From NCBI RefSeq assembly GCF_001424195.1, contig NZ_LMOO01000008.1, forward strand, positions 248,001-312,000: 64,000 nt of DNA, given 5' to 3'. Position numbers and translations under genes: made by a program. A model generated the notes under the pieces. The model was not told where the DNA came from. It was given only the letters and a program-made list of their open reading frames with translations, and did not search any database. Origin of the DNA: Cellulomonas sp. Leaf334. GTDB lineage: Bacteria > Actinomycetota > Actinomycetes > Actinomycetales > Cellulomonadaceae. Below are positions 27,949 to 36,854 of this stretch, piece by piece (the stretch's first letter is position 1; every line of letters begins with the position of its first letter).

Positions 27949-30900
27949 TCAGCGCCGGACCGTGACCCGGAGGTCGGAGCTGCTGGTGGAGCCCAGGGGG
28001 TTGGACAGCTCCGCGCGGTAGACGTGCGTCCCGACCGCCCGGCCGGTCACCTCGGTGGTGGCCTTCTGGGCGTTGAACCCGTCGGCGGTGAGCGACCGGG
28101 TGTCGATGAGCACCCCGTCCTCGTACAGCCGGTACTCGGTCGCGTTGGTGCCCCACCAGAGGTTGGTGGTGAGGGTGTACGACCCGTCGCCGTCCCAGTT
28201 GTCGTGGCTGAGCGCCGGGGTGCCGGGGTTGGCCGCCGTCACCGTGACGGTCAGCGCCGACGTCGTCGTCGACCCGTGCTGGTTGGTCAGCACCGCGGTG
28301 TAGACGTACGTGCCGTTGCGCTTCCCGGTGAGCTGGAAGGCCGCCGACTGGGCCGCCGGCGTGGCGTCGACGAGGTCCCGCGTGGCGACCTCGACCCCGT
28401 TCTCCAGCAGCGTCACGGACTGGGCGTTCTGGCCCCACCACAGGTTCAGGGCGACCGTGTAGCTGCTGTCCTTGTCCCAGTTGTCGCTGGACAGGACGCC
28501 CTTGGCGGGCTTGGCGGTGGCCGGTCCGGGAACCCGCTCGTCCGGGCCCGGCGCGGCACCCGTGTAGACGATGCTGGGAGACGGCGGGGTGGACATGCCC
28601 TCACCCAGGAAGTAGCCCGTGTGCGGCGGCTGGTTGTAGCCGGTGTTCTGCCACGCGACGCCCAGGCGGTAGACCGGGTCCGACTGCAGCGTGCGCAGCC
28701 GGTGGTCGGTGAGGTCCACCGTCGTGGCGATCCGGAGGGCCGAGGAGTCGTCGAGACGCGTGACCAGCTCTTCGCGCCAGTCGCCGAACAGGTCGGCCTG
28801 GAGCGCCGGGGTGCCCTTGGTCGAGTTGTTCGACAGGGTGCCCGTCGCCCGGTAGACCTCCTGCGAGGTACCGGTGTCCCCGTCCCACTTCGCGATCGTC
28901 GGCACCCCGGCCCCGAGTGTCTCGTCGTAGTCGTGGTCGCCGATCTCCCGCAGGAGGTCGCCGTCCCACCAGGTCAGGAAGTTCGCCGCCGGGATGGTGG
29001 TCCCGAGAAGGGTGCCGTCCGCGGCCCGCAGCTCGCCGTCCGGCGAGTTCCACTCGCCGTCGGACACCACGGCCCACGACTCGGCACCCGGGTGCGCAGC
29101 GTCGATGTCGCCGGACGCCGCACGGCCGGTGTCGGCGACGGCCGGCATCGACCAGATCACCTCGCCGGTCGCGGCGTCGCGGAACGTGGCGCCCAGGTTG
29201 CCCGACGCACCCATGTCCTCGTGCGCCGCGAACACCTCGAGGCCGGGCCGGCTCGGGTCGAGGTCGCTCAGGTGCAGCGCATCCCCGTGCCCGAGGCCGG
29301 TGTTGTAGAGCACCGACCCGTCGTCGTCGAGCGTCATGGACCCGAAGACGATCTCGTCCTTCTGGTCCCCGTCGACGTCGGCCACGGACAGGTTGTGGTT
29401 GCCCTGGCCGGTGTACTCGGAGCCCGCGACGTCGGAGTCGAACGTCCAGCGCTCGCTCAGGGACGACCCGTCGAAGTCGTAGGCGACCACGACGGTCCGC
29501 GTGTAGTAGCCGCGGCTGAACACGACGCTGGGCTTCTCGCCGTCGAGGTAGGCGACCCCGGCCAGGAACCGGTCGACCCGGTTGCCGTACGCGTCGCCCC
29601 AGGCGCCGACGTCGCCGCGCGGGGGCGTGTAGTCGAGCGTGTCGACGGCTGCGCCGGTCGCGCCGGAGAACACGGTGAGGAACTCCGGCCCGGTGAGCAC
29701 GTAACCGCCACTGTTCCGGTAGTCCGCCCGCGCGTCGCCGATCACGGTGCCCGCGCCGTCGACGGTCCCGTCCGCGGTCTTCATGCTGACCTCGGCCGTC
29801 CCGTCGCCGTCCAGGTCGAACACCTGGACCTGGGTGTAGTGCGCACCGGCGCGGATGTTGTGGCCCAGGTCGATCCGCCACAGTCGCGTGCCGTCCAGCT
29901 CGTACGCGTCGACGTACACGTTGCCCGTGTAGCCGCCCTGCGAGTTGTCCTTGGCGTTGGACGGGTCCCACTTGACGACGATCTCGTACTGCCCGTCACC
30001 GTCGAGGTCCCCGACGGACGCGTCGTTGGCCCGGTACGAGTACGGCTGACCGTCCTTGGTATACGCGTCGGCCGGCTTGTCCAGGGGCACGTCGAGGTGC
30101 TGGCTGTCCCACACGCGGAACTCCGCGGTGGCCCAGCGCTCGATGCCGTCGACCACCGAGCTGACCCGGTAGACGTCGTCACCGGCTCCGTCCTCGTCGA
30201 GGACGTTGGTGCTGGTCGTGATCGGCGCGTCGGTGATCCTGGTGCCGTCCCGGTACACGTGGAACGCGATCGAGTCGGGGTCCAGGCCCAGCTGACGCCA
30301 GCCGAGGTACACGCCGGCGTCGGTCTGCACGGCCACGGGCGAGCGGTCGAGCCGCTCGGCCTGCCGTGCCAGGGTGGTGACGGCAGGGGTCGTGATCGCC
30401 TCGGACGACGCCGACACCCCGCCGGCGTTCACCGAGGCCACGCGGTACGTGTACTCGATGGTGGTGAGCACCGTGGTGTCCGTGTAGGTGGGTCCGTCAG
30501 CGCGTCCGACGACGACGAACGTCCCGTCCTTCGCCTCGCGGAGCACCTGGTAGAACAGCGCACCGTCGACGGCGTCCCATCGGACGGTGACGTCGTTCTT
30601 GTTCACCGCGCCCAGGCGCAGCCCGGTCGGCACGGCGGCCGTCGGGACGTCGAGGTCCACGGTGGTCACGTCGAGGGTGTCCGTCGGAACCGACTCGACG
30701 CCGCTCGGGTCGAGGGCCACGACGTGGTACCCGTACGCGAGCCCCACGTCCGGCGTGGTGTCGACGAACGTCGTCGTCGTGACGTCGGCCAGCGCGACCG
30801 GAGCAGCCGCTCCCGCCGCCGTCCGGTACACCCGGTAGCCGGCGGCGTCGGGCGTCCCGGTCCAGCTCAGGGCGACCTCGACTGCGGTGCCGTCGATGGT

Positions 30901-33657
30901 GAGGTCGTCCAGCGTGAGGGCGCTCGGGGCCAGCAGGAGCGGCGTGATCTCGATGCCGTTCAGCCGCGACGAGGTCCCCGTCATCACCAGGTTCAGCTGC
31001 CCGTCCGTGACCAGCACGGGCTGGCTGACCTTCTCCGACACGGCGCCGCGGCCCGCGTTCGAGGCGCCGAAGTCCTTGCCCTCGAGCTGCACGTTGGAGC
31101 GGCTGGTGCCGATCCAGTCGCCGTTGTACGTCTTGACGGCGTAGCTGCCGTTGGGGAGGTCGACGGCGAACACGTGCTGCGTGCCCGGCAGCAGGAAGTC
31201 GCGCTGCAGGTCGTTCGGCGGCGGCGTGAAGCCGATCCCCCGGTCACGACCTCCCATCCCGGTCGGGTCCAGCCAGCCCCAGCCGATCTCCGGGGTGTAC
31301 ACCGACTGCTCGCTCACCTCGGTGTAGCCCGGCATCAGCGGGTTGCCGGCCAGCTGCACGTCGAACTTGAACAGCGCGGCCTTCGTCGTGACCCGGACGG
31401 TCGCCGACGGTGCCGACGGCCCGCGGCCGTTGACCGCCACGACCCGCAGGTCGTACGACGCGCCCTCGACGAGCCCGCCGATCGCGGCCTGCGGCAGCGT
31501 CGAGGTGGCGACGAGCGCGTACGCGTCGTCCCCGGCGGCGGCGTCCTTGCGGAACACCTGGTAGATGTCTGCACCCTCGCTCGGCGTCCAGGTCAGCTGC
31601 ACGCCGGCGTTGGAGACGCTGCCCGCGACCAGACCGGCCGGTGCGGCCGGGACCTCGGCGGGCGGTGCGACGTCGACCACCTCGTCGGCCAGGGGGATGT
31701 CCAGGTCGGCGACGTCGCCGGCGACGAGGCGGGCCAGCTGGATGGCGCCGTACTCCTGGAAGTGGGTGTCGTCGACCGTGCCGTTCGGGCGGCCCGGGTA
31801 GACCCCGGCGGGCACGTGCAGGAACACGCTCGTCGACGCCTCGGGACCGATCTCGTCGAGGTAGGCACGGCTCGACGCCGAGAGGTCGACCAGCGGGGTG
31901 CCGGTCTCGGTCGCCAGGGCGGTCGCCGCGGCGACGTACTCCGGGAACGAGACGTTGAACTTCCCGGTCGCCGCATCGAAGCTGCGACGGGACACCGGCG
32001 TGACGAGCACGGGCTGCGCGCCGCGCTGCGTGGCACCGTCGACGAACGTGCGCAGGTACTCGGCGTAGTCGTCGGGAGCGGCGAACCGGTCGTCGACCCC
32101 GTAGCTGGCGTCGTTGTGCCCGAACTGGACGAACAGGTAGTCGCCGGGCTTGACCAGGCGGAGCACCTCGTCCAGGCGGCCCTGGCTGATGAAGTTCTTC
32201 GACGAGCGCCCGCCGATGGCCCGGTTGTCCACGGTGACGTCGTCGGACAGGAACCGGTCGAGCATCTGGCCCCAGCCGGCCTGCGGTGCGTAGTCCGCCG
32301 TGTACGACTGCACGGTCGAGTCACCCGTGACCCAGACGGTCGGCTCGCTGCCGGGTGCCCGCGGGCTCTGCGCGGCGATCCGGAGCTGGTTGAGCTTCGG
32401 CGCCGAGCCGGCGAGCTCGAGGTTGAGCTGGCCGTCGACGACCGCGATGTCGAACGACATCTCGAGGAACTGCCCCGCGGGCTTCGACGTCGCGGCGACC
32501 TTCGCCATCTGCTCGGCGGTGATCGCGACGTCGGTCGCCTCGGTGGCGTCGCCCGCGACCAGGCTCACGGTGTAGTCGCCGTTCGGCAGGTCGACGACGA
32601 GCTCGGTGTCGCCCACGCTCACGAAGTCGGAGCGCAACGCGTCGGCCGTGCCGCGATCCGTCGCCGTGACGGCCCGGGTGTCGACGAAGCCGTACCGCGT
32701 GGTCGCGCTGTACGCGCTGGTGGCATCGAGCCTCGTCGTGCCGGGCGAGAGCGCTCCGCTGCCCAGGTCGAAGTCGAGGACGGCCGGGACCGTCGGCGCG
32801 GCCGGCAGGCTGCTCACCGCGGCCGCCGACGGGACGGACAACCCGGCCGCGTCGATCGCCTGCACGCGGTAGTAGTGCAGGATCGAGGTGTCGACGGGGT
32901 CGGTGGTCACCACGTCGCGCGCGGCGGTCCGCGCGATCTCCGTGTAGGTGCCGTCGACGGCGTCGGACCGCGAGACCGCGTACCCGGTGGCGCCCGCCAC
33001 CTCGTTCCAGCGGAGCGTGACCGCGTCCGAGGTCACGTGGGCCAGCCGGACAGAGGTCGGCGCGGCGATCGTCGACGTGCCGGGCTCCGGCTCCTCGGGG
33101 GCGGTCCCCGTCTGCGCGACGACGATCGAGCTCACGTAGCCGCCCGCACCAGTGCCGGTGACCCCGATCGTGAGCTGGCCGTCGGCGACCGTGGCCGGCC
33201 AGGTGCCGGACACGGTGGCGACCTTGCTGCTCAGCGAGCCGCCGCCCGCGCCCTCCAGGGTCACGGTGGTCTTCGTGGTGCTGCTGCCCGCGAGCAGGTC
33301 ACCCGAGCGGACGGTCACGTCGTAGGTGCCGTTGGGCACGTCGACGACGAACGTCCACGCGGTGGCGAGCACGAAGTCGCGGTCAGCGGGATCCTCCGCA
33401 CCGCGGTCGCGCGAGATGGGGGTGACACCGTCGGCGGGCACGATGCCGAACCCGGTGGCTGCGCTGTAGCGGGTCGCGTCCGACACCTGCTGGTAGCCGT
33501 CGGCCACCGGGCTCGTCGCGGTACCCAGGTCGAACTTCCACGTGGTGGGCGGGTCCGCCGCCAGGGCGGGCAGCCCTGCCGTGGCCACCAGCGCGGCCGC
33601 GGCCGCCCCGGCCAGAAGTGCCCGTCGGTTGCCGTTGTGCACGCGCGTCGAGCGCAT
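27949..33657 (-). CDS. Secreted CE12 acetylesterase - PL11 lyase fusion
   Basis: A 1902-residue protein. Order: signal peptide (~1-34); malectin/CBM-like (~35-185); FN3 (~195-285); second malectin-like (~290-435); SGNH esterase of rhamnogalacturonan acetylesterase type (~440-650) with Ser447 in TGDSTVQ, GGRSSKNF, FGHNDAS and the D629-x-x-H632 pair; FN3; third malectin-like; two FN3; PL11 lyase (~1095-1700); two C-terminal NLWWG modules (~1710-1902). It should deacetylate and then cleave RG-I outside the cell. Its PL11 half and C-terminal modules are close paralogues of the next gene. AAGGG precedes ATG 33657. Confidence 0.92.
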   Translation of the reverse strand: MRSTRVHNGNRRALLAGAAAAALVATAGLPALAADPPTTWKFDLGTATSPVADGYQQVSDATRYSAATGFGIVPADGVTPISRDRGAEDPADRDFVLATAWTFVVDVPNGTYDVTVRSGDLLAGSSTTKTTVTLEGAGGGSLSSKVATVSGTWPATVADGQLTIGVTGTGAGGYVSSIVVAQTGTAPEEPEPGTSTIAAPTSVRLAHVTSDAVTLRWNEVAGATGYAVSRSDAVDGTYTEIARTAARDVVTTDPVDTSILHYYRVQAIDAAGLSVPSAAAVSSLPAAPTVPAVLDFDLGSGALSPGTTRLDATSAYSATTRYGFVDTRAVTATDRGTADALRSDFVSVGDTELVVDLPNGDYTVSLVAGDATEATDVAITAEQMAKVAATSKPAGQFLEMSFDIAVVDGQLNLELAGSAPKLNQLRIAAQSPRAPGSEPTVWVTGDSTVQSYTADYAPQAGWGQMLDRFLSDDVTVDNRAIGGRSSKNFISQGRLDEVLRLVKPGDYLFVQFGHNDASYGVDDRFAAPDDYAEYLRTFVDGATQRGAQPVLVTPVSRRSFDAATGKFNVSFPEYVAAATALATETGTPLVDLSASSRAYLDEIGPEASTSVFLHVPAGVYPGRPNGTVDDTHFQEYGAIQLARLVAGDVADLDIPLADEVVDVAPPAEVPAAPAGLVAGSVSNAGVQLTWTPSEGADIYQVFRKDAAAGDDAYALVATSTLPQAAIGGLVEGASYDLRVVAVNGRGPSAPSATVRVTTKAALFKFDVQLAGNPLMPGYTEVSEQSVYTPEIGWGWLDPTGMGGRDRGIGFTPPPNDLQRDFLLPGTQHVFAVDLPNGSYAVKTYNGDWIGTSRSNVQLEGKDFGASNAGRGAVSEKVSQPVLVTDGQLNLVMTGTSSRLNGIEITPLLLAPSALTLDDLTIDGTAVEVALSWTGTPDAAGYRVYRTAAGAAAPVALADVTTTTFVDTTPDVGLAYGYHVVALDPSGVESVPTDTLDVTTVDLDVPTAAVPTGLRLGAVNKNDVTVRWDAVDGALFYQVLREAKDGTFVVVGRADGPTYTDTTVLTTIEYTYRVASVNAGGVSASSEAITTPAVTTLARQAERLDRSPVAVQTDAGVYLGWRQLGLDPDSIAFHVYRDGTRITDAPITTSTNVLDEDGAGDDVYRVSSVVDGIERWATAEFRVWDSQHLDVPLDKPADAYTKDGQPYSYRANDASVGDLDGDGQYEIVVKWDPSNAKDNSQGGYTGNVYVDAYELDGTRLWRIDLGHNIRAGAHYTQVQVFDLDGDGTAEVSMKTADGTVDGAGTVIGDARADYRNSGGYVLTGPEFLTVFSGATGAAVDTLDYTPPRGDVGAWGDAYGNRVDRFLAGVAYLDGEKPSVVFSRGYYTRTVVVAYDFDGSSLSERWTFDSDVAGSEYTGQGNHNLSVADVDGDQKDEIVFGSMTLDDDGSVLYNTGLGHGDALHLSDLDPSRPGLEVFAAHEDMGASGNLGATFRDAATGEVIWSMPAVADTGRAASGDIDAAHPGAESWAVVSDGEWNSPDGELRAADGTLLGTTIPAANFLTWWDGDLLREIGDHDYDETLGAGVPTIAKWDGDTGTSQEVYRATGTLSNNSTKGTPALQADLFGDWREELVTRLDDSSALRIATTVDLTDHRLRTLQSDPVYRLGVAWQNTGYNQPPHTGYFLGEGMSTPPSPSIVYTGAAPGPDERVPGPATAKPAKGVLSSDNWDKDSSYTVALNLWWGQNAQSVTLLENGVEVATRDLVDATPAAQSAAFQLTGKRNGTYVYTAVLTNQHGSTTTSALTVTVTAANPGTPALSHDNWDGDGSYTLTTNLWWGTNATEYRLYEDGVLIDTRSLTADGFNAQKATTEVTGRAVGTHVYRAELSNPLGSTSSSDLRVTVRR

Positions 33658-33702
33658 GGCATCACCCTTTGTCTCGTCGTTGAGAGCACACCGGCTGGAT
33701 CC

Positions 33703-33715
33703 TTGGAACGATTCA
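33703..33715. promoter_or_regulatory. LacI-like operator, pectin regulon copy B
   Basis: The reverse strand reads TGAATCGTTCCAA, one base different from copy A at 22878. It lies 45 bp upstream of the CE12-PL11 start, a position suited to repression. Confidence 0.6.
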
Positions 33716-33781
33716 CCGGCGCAAGCAGGACCATTCGTACAGCCGCGATCCCGGGTCGCGCAAGGGTTTCGGGCAAACTGG

Positions 33782-33795
33782 GGAAAGCGCTCGCC
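33782..33795. promoter_or_regulatory. Candidate second operator (GGAAAGCGCTCGCC)
   Basis: A palindromic AGCGCT core flanked by GG/CC, similar to TGAAAGCGCATTCC before the solute-binding protein gene. It lies about 125 bp upstream of the CE12-PL11 start, in a 225-bp gap otherwise without genes. Confidence 0.4.
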
Positions 33796-33882
33796 GTCCC
33801 GGTCTTTCCGGGACCGGGCGACAACGACGCGGTCAGTGGCGGCCGGTCGGGTCCCCGCCGCCTCGGGCGGCGGCGCCGGACG

Positions 33883-34755
33883 TCACCCGTCCGTCGGCAC
33901 GCCGCACGCCGTCCGGATGAAACTGAACAGGGCGGACCGCAACGCCTCGCTGGACGGCAGGTAGAACACCGGCTGCGCCACCCCGTCGACGCGCGCGTGG
34001 ACGCCGAAGAACGTCCCGCGCTTGTCGTCCGCGACGGCGTGCAGGTCGCACCGCCCCGCGACCGCCGGCAGGCTGACGGCGCCCGCACCGTCCTCGGTAT
34101 CGAGCGCGACCGGCCAGCTCACGGCTCCCCCGGGCGGCGCGAACAGCACCGTCCGGTCCACCTGCGTGACCTCCACCCGCGGCCCACCGGGCACCGGCTC
34201 GGCCTCGAGCCGCACCTGCGCGGCGAGGGTCCCGTCGACGTCGCTCGTCGTGATCGTGTCCGCGAGGGTCAGCGTCGCCCCCTCCGCTACCGCGACGGCC
34301 GCACAGTCCTCGCCGTGGATCCGTGCCAGGTGCCCCTGCGGGTCCGTCGGCTCGGCGACGACCGTCGACCGCCGGCCCGCGTCGTCGGTGAGGTCGACCT
34401 CCGCGGTGGCCGGACCCGAACCCGGCTCGTCGCAGAGCGGGTCGCCCAGCGCCACCGAGAAGTCACGGTCCACCCCGGCCCGCAGGATCCTGCCCTTGTC
34501 GGTCGACGCGACCCCCTCGACGTCCGGCGTCGCCAGCCGCACCCCTGTCACCGACACGTCCCCCGGTCCGGCGTTGGTCACGCGCACCTGCACGACGCGG
34601 TCCGCCCAGGTGCTGCGGCCCTGCCGGAGCTCGACGCTGATCCCGGCGAGCACGTCGGCAGGGAGGGGCGTGGGGGTGGTCGACGGCGTCGGCCCGCTGC
34701 AGCCCGCGAGCGCGAGCACCACCGCCGGCACCGCCACCCACCACCGTACGGACAT
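33883..34755 (-). CDS. Lipoprotein of unknown function
   Basis: A 290-residue protein with a lipoprotein signal peptide (ALAGCSGP; the Cys near residue 19 would be lipidated), a Thr/Pro linker and then about 250 residues with a beta-sandwich look (VVQVRVTNAGPGDVSVTGVRL, ATAEVDLTDDAGR). Four cysteines are spread in the mature part. I do not recognise the family. It lies 65 bp downstream of the short sigma-like gene on the same strand, which might make it a target or partner, but nothing in the sequence proves this. Confidence 0.72.
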   Translation of the reverse strand: MSVRWWVAVPAVVLALAGCSGPTPSTTPTPLPADVLAGISVELRQGRSTWADRVVQVRVTNAGPGDVSVTGVRLATPDVEGVASTDKGRILRAGVDRDFSVALGDPLCDEPGSGPATAEVDLTDDAGRRSTVVAEPTDPQGHLARIHGEDCAAVAVAEGATLTLADTITTSDVDGTLAAQVRLEAEPVPGGPRVEVTQVDRTVLFAPPGGAVSWPVALDTEDGAGAVSLPAVAGRCDLHAVADDKRGTFFGVHARVDGVAQPVFYLPSSEALRSALFSFIRTACGVPTDG

Positions 34756-34820
34756 GCACCGATGGTGCCGCAGGTGCGGCTACGGGCGAAGCCCTGTGAC
34801 GGGCGGCCTTCGGCCCGGAG

Positions 34821-35171
34821 TCAGCAGGACTCCCACGCCACGCACCCGGCCATCTCGATCGTCGGCTGCACGGGGATCTCGTGCGTCTCACGCTGCTCGA
34901 CGTAGACCACCCGCGCGTAGGCCAGCGGGTCCCGCTCGCGTGCACGGGGCCAGGCCAGGTAGGTGCGCACCAGCGCGCTCTGGACGAGCTCGTCGGCCTG
35001 GTGCACGTCGCCGCACAGCAGCCACGCGGTGCGCGTCAGCGCTGGTGTCGCCGCCCGGACGAACGCCGTGAACTCGGCATCGCGGCCCGCCGGGGCGACG
35101 AGCACGACGATGTCGTCCGCGTCGACGGGCTCTGCCGGGACCACGGGTCCGGCGACGATCGGCATGGTCAT
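34821..35171 (-). CDS. Sigma factor fragment with region 2 only
   Basis: A 116-residue product from ATG 35171; ATG 35165 is an alternative with a better-spaced AGAGAG. Residues ~30-90 match region 2 of actinobacterial SigE/SigE50-type ECF sigma factors: FTAFVRAATPALTRTAWLLCGD, then ADELVQSALVRTYLAWPR and DPLAYARVV. Complete members continue for another ~80-90 residues with region 4 (the -35 binding helix-turn-helix). Here the reading frame instead ends in an unrelated ~27-residue tail. It is therefore either a decayed sigma factor gene or a short regulator with a new tail. Confidence 0.65.
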   Translation of the reverse strand: MTMPIVAGPVVPAEPVDADDIVVLVAPAGRDAEFTAFVRAATPALTRTAWLLCGDVHQADELVQSALVRTYLAWPRARERDPLAYARVVYVEQRETHEIPVQPTIEMAGCVAWESC

Positions 35172-35208
35172 ACTCTCTACACGCTCGCCGACGGCCACAG
35201 GTTGACTG

Positions 35209-35685
35209 TCAGCCACCGACTGGTTCGAGGGCGCGACGCATCACGAAGTTCGTGAGCGCGACCCCACGCAGCACGGGCTGCTGCTCGACGACGACCACGA
35301 ACCCGTGCGCCTCGAAGAACGGGCGCGCGGTCAGGCTCGCGTGGGTGCTCAGCTCCGTGGCTCCCAGCTCCTGCGCCGTCGCCGTCGCCCACCCGAGGAG
35401 CGCCGTCGCCACACCGCGTCGGGCGACCGCCGGGTCGACGAACAGCATGTCGACGTACCCGCGCTCGTCGACGTCCGTGAACCCGGCGACCCGGCCGTCG
35501 ACCTCCGCGACCCGGGTGCGCGCCGACCGGCGCCGGGCGGCCCACCCGTCCGGGTCGATGTCGTCGCTCGCCCAGGCAGCGACCTGCTCGGGCGTGTAGT
35601 CGCGGGCGGCCGTCCGGCGGATCGCGCGCCGGAAGACCTCGAGCGTCGCGGGGCCGTCGGACTCGTCGTAGTCACGCAGGATCAC
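35209..35685 (-). CDS. GNAT family N-acetyltransferase
   Basis: A 158-residue protein from GTG 35685, where homology to small GNATs begins (ILRDYDESDGPATLEVFRRAI). The acetyl-CoA loop is DMLFVDPAVARRGVATALL, followed by LSTHASLTARPFFEAHGFVVV, typical of the YafP/ElaA-like group. It lies 11 bp after the Gfo/Idh/MocA stop, so it may be co-transcribed with it. The substrate is unknown. Confidence 0.87.
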   Translation of the reverse strand: MILRDYDESDGPATLEVFRRAIRRTAARDYTPEQVAAWASDDIDPDGWAARRRSARTRVAEVDGRVAGFTDVDERGYVDMLFVDPAVARRGVATALLGWATATAQELGATELSTHASLTARPFFEAHGFVVVVEQQPVLRGVALTNFVMRRALEPVGG

Positions 35686-35696
35686 GACGAACGAGC

Positions 35697-36854
35697 CTAC
35701 GACCCCGCCGCGAACGGGGCACCCAGCTCCGAGAACGTCGCACCCTCGTCGGCGACCCGCGCGCACCACGCCTCGATGTCCTCGATCACCGGGTGCCGGG
35801 CGCCGCCCTCGTCGACCCACTCCACGAGCTCGTCCGGGACGGGCGTCGGGTCGGGCCCGGTCCGCACGGCCTCCAGCACGCGCAGGAAGGCGCCCGTGTC
35901 CGCGACCGAGCACCGCAGGGTGACGGGCGGGTGGGCGCGGGCGGTGAGCAGCTGGGTGAGCAGGTCGACGCGGCCGCACGTGATCCGACGGGTGCCCCGC
36001 GGGGACCGGACCTCGAGCTCGTCGGACTCGTAGAACAGGGTCGCGGTGCCCAGCGTCCCGCGCACGGTGACGCGTGCCGGGGTGCGCTCGGGTGCACAGA
36101 GGGTCAGCCCCGCGGCGACGCGGACCCCCGCGCGGGTCTCGACGACGACGGCCGACGTGTCGTCCGCCTCGATCGGGTGCGCGCGGAACAGGTCGAGCCG
36201 CACGTCGGTCACGTCCTGCGCCGTGCGGGCTCCCGCGAGCAGGAGCGCCGTGGCGATGGCGTGCGCGAGCGGGTTGGTGACGACCCCGTCGACCACCTCG
36301 ACCCCGTCGAGGGTGCGCCGGCCGGCCCACCGTGCGCGCTGGTAGTACGCCGCGGTCCGCACCCAGGTCCCGACGGCGCCGACCCCGGTGATCTCCCCCA
36401 GCTCCCCGGTGGCGACGATCCGGGCGACCTCGTCGACCGCACCGGAGCCGAACGTCTGGAACCCGACCTGGCACAGCCGCCCGGTCTGCTCGACCACGGC
36501 GAGGAGCTCGGCGTGCTCGGCGAGCGACGCGGTGGTCGGCTTCTCCAGCAGCACGTCGCAGCCCGCCCGGAGCGCCGCGGACGCGAGCGCGAGGTGGGTG
36601 TGGATCGGGGTCGAGATGACGACGACGTCCGGCCGGGCCTCCGCGAGAAGGGTGTCGAGGTCCGGGAACCACGGGACGTCACCGTCCAGCGGCCGCGGGT
36701 CCACCAGGGCCGTGAGCGTCGCGAGGCCGCGTTCCTGCAGGTCGAGGACCCTCCGGACGTGCGAGGCACCGTGGCCGTGGATGCCCACCACCGCGATGGT
36801 CGGCAGGGCGGTCGCCGTGGACTGCGGCGCGTCGCGGACCGGGTGCACGCTCAT
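35697..36854 (-). CDS. Gfo/Idh/MocA family oxidoreductase
   Basis: A 385-residue protein. The Rossmann start is TIAVVGIHGHGASHVRRVL, a variant glycine motif. The family EKPTT follows (lysine in LLEKPTTAS), then QVGFQTFGSGAVDEV. The C-terminal domain is of the usual length. It probably oxidises or epimerises a sugar or sugar acid using NAD(P). Its ATG overlaps the stop of the LacI-DUF6807 gene (ATGA at 36851-36854), pairing it with a DUF6807 domain just as in the 11-14 kb operon. Confidence 0.88.
   Translation of the reverse strand: MSVHPVRDAPQSTATALPTIAVVGIHGHGASHVRRVLDLQERGLATLTALVDPRPLDGDVPWFPDLDTLLAEARPDVVVISTPIHTHLALASAALRAGCDVLLEKPTTASLAEHAELLAVVEQTGRLCQVGFQTFGSGAVDEVARIVATGELGEITGVGAVGTWVRTAAYYQRARWAGRRTLDGVEVVDGVVTNPLAHAIATALLLAGARTAQDVTDVRLDLFRAHPIEADDTSAVVVETRAGVRVAAGLTLCAPERTPARVTVRGTLGTATLFYESDELEVRSPRGTRRITCGRVDLLTQLLTARAHPPVTLRCSVADTGAFLRVLEAVRTGPDPTPVPDELVEWVDEGGARHPVIEDIEAWCARVADEGATFSELGAPFAAGS

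Noticed and set aside
27766..34905. A 2379-codon open frame on the + strand opposite the CE12-PL11 gene
   Set aside because: It is Arg/Val/Gly/Asp-rich low-complexity sequence without domains, caused by high GC at third positions of the real minus-strand gene.
34821..34910. RiPP-like core in the C-terminal tail of the sigma fragment
   Set aside because: Two cysteines in the tail are not enough; there are no modification enzymes nearby and the leader is clearly sigma region 2.
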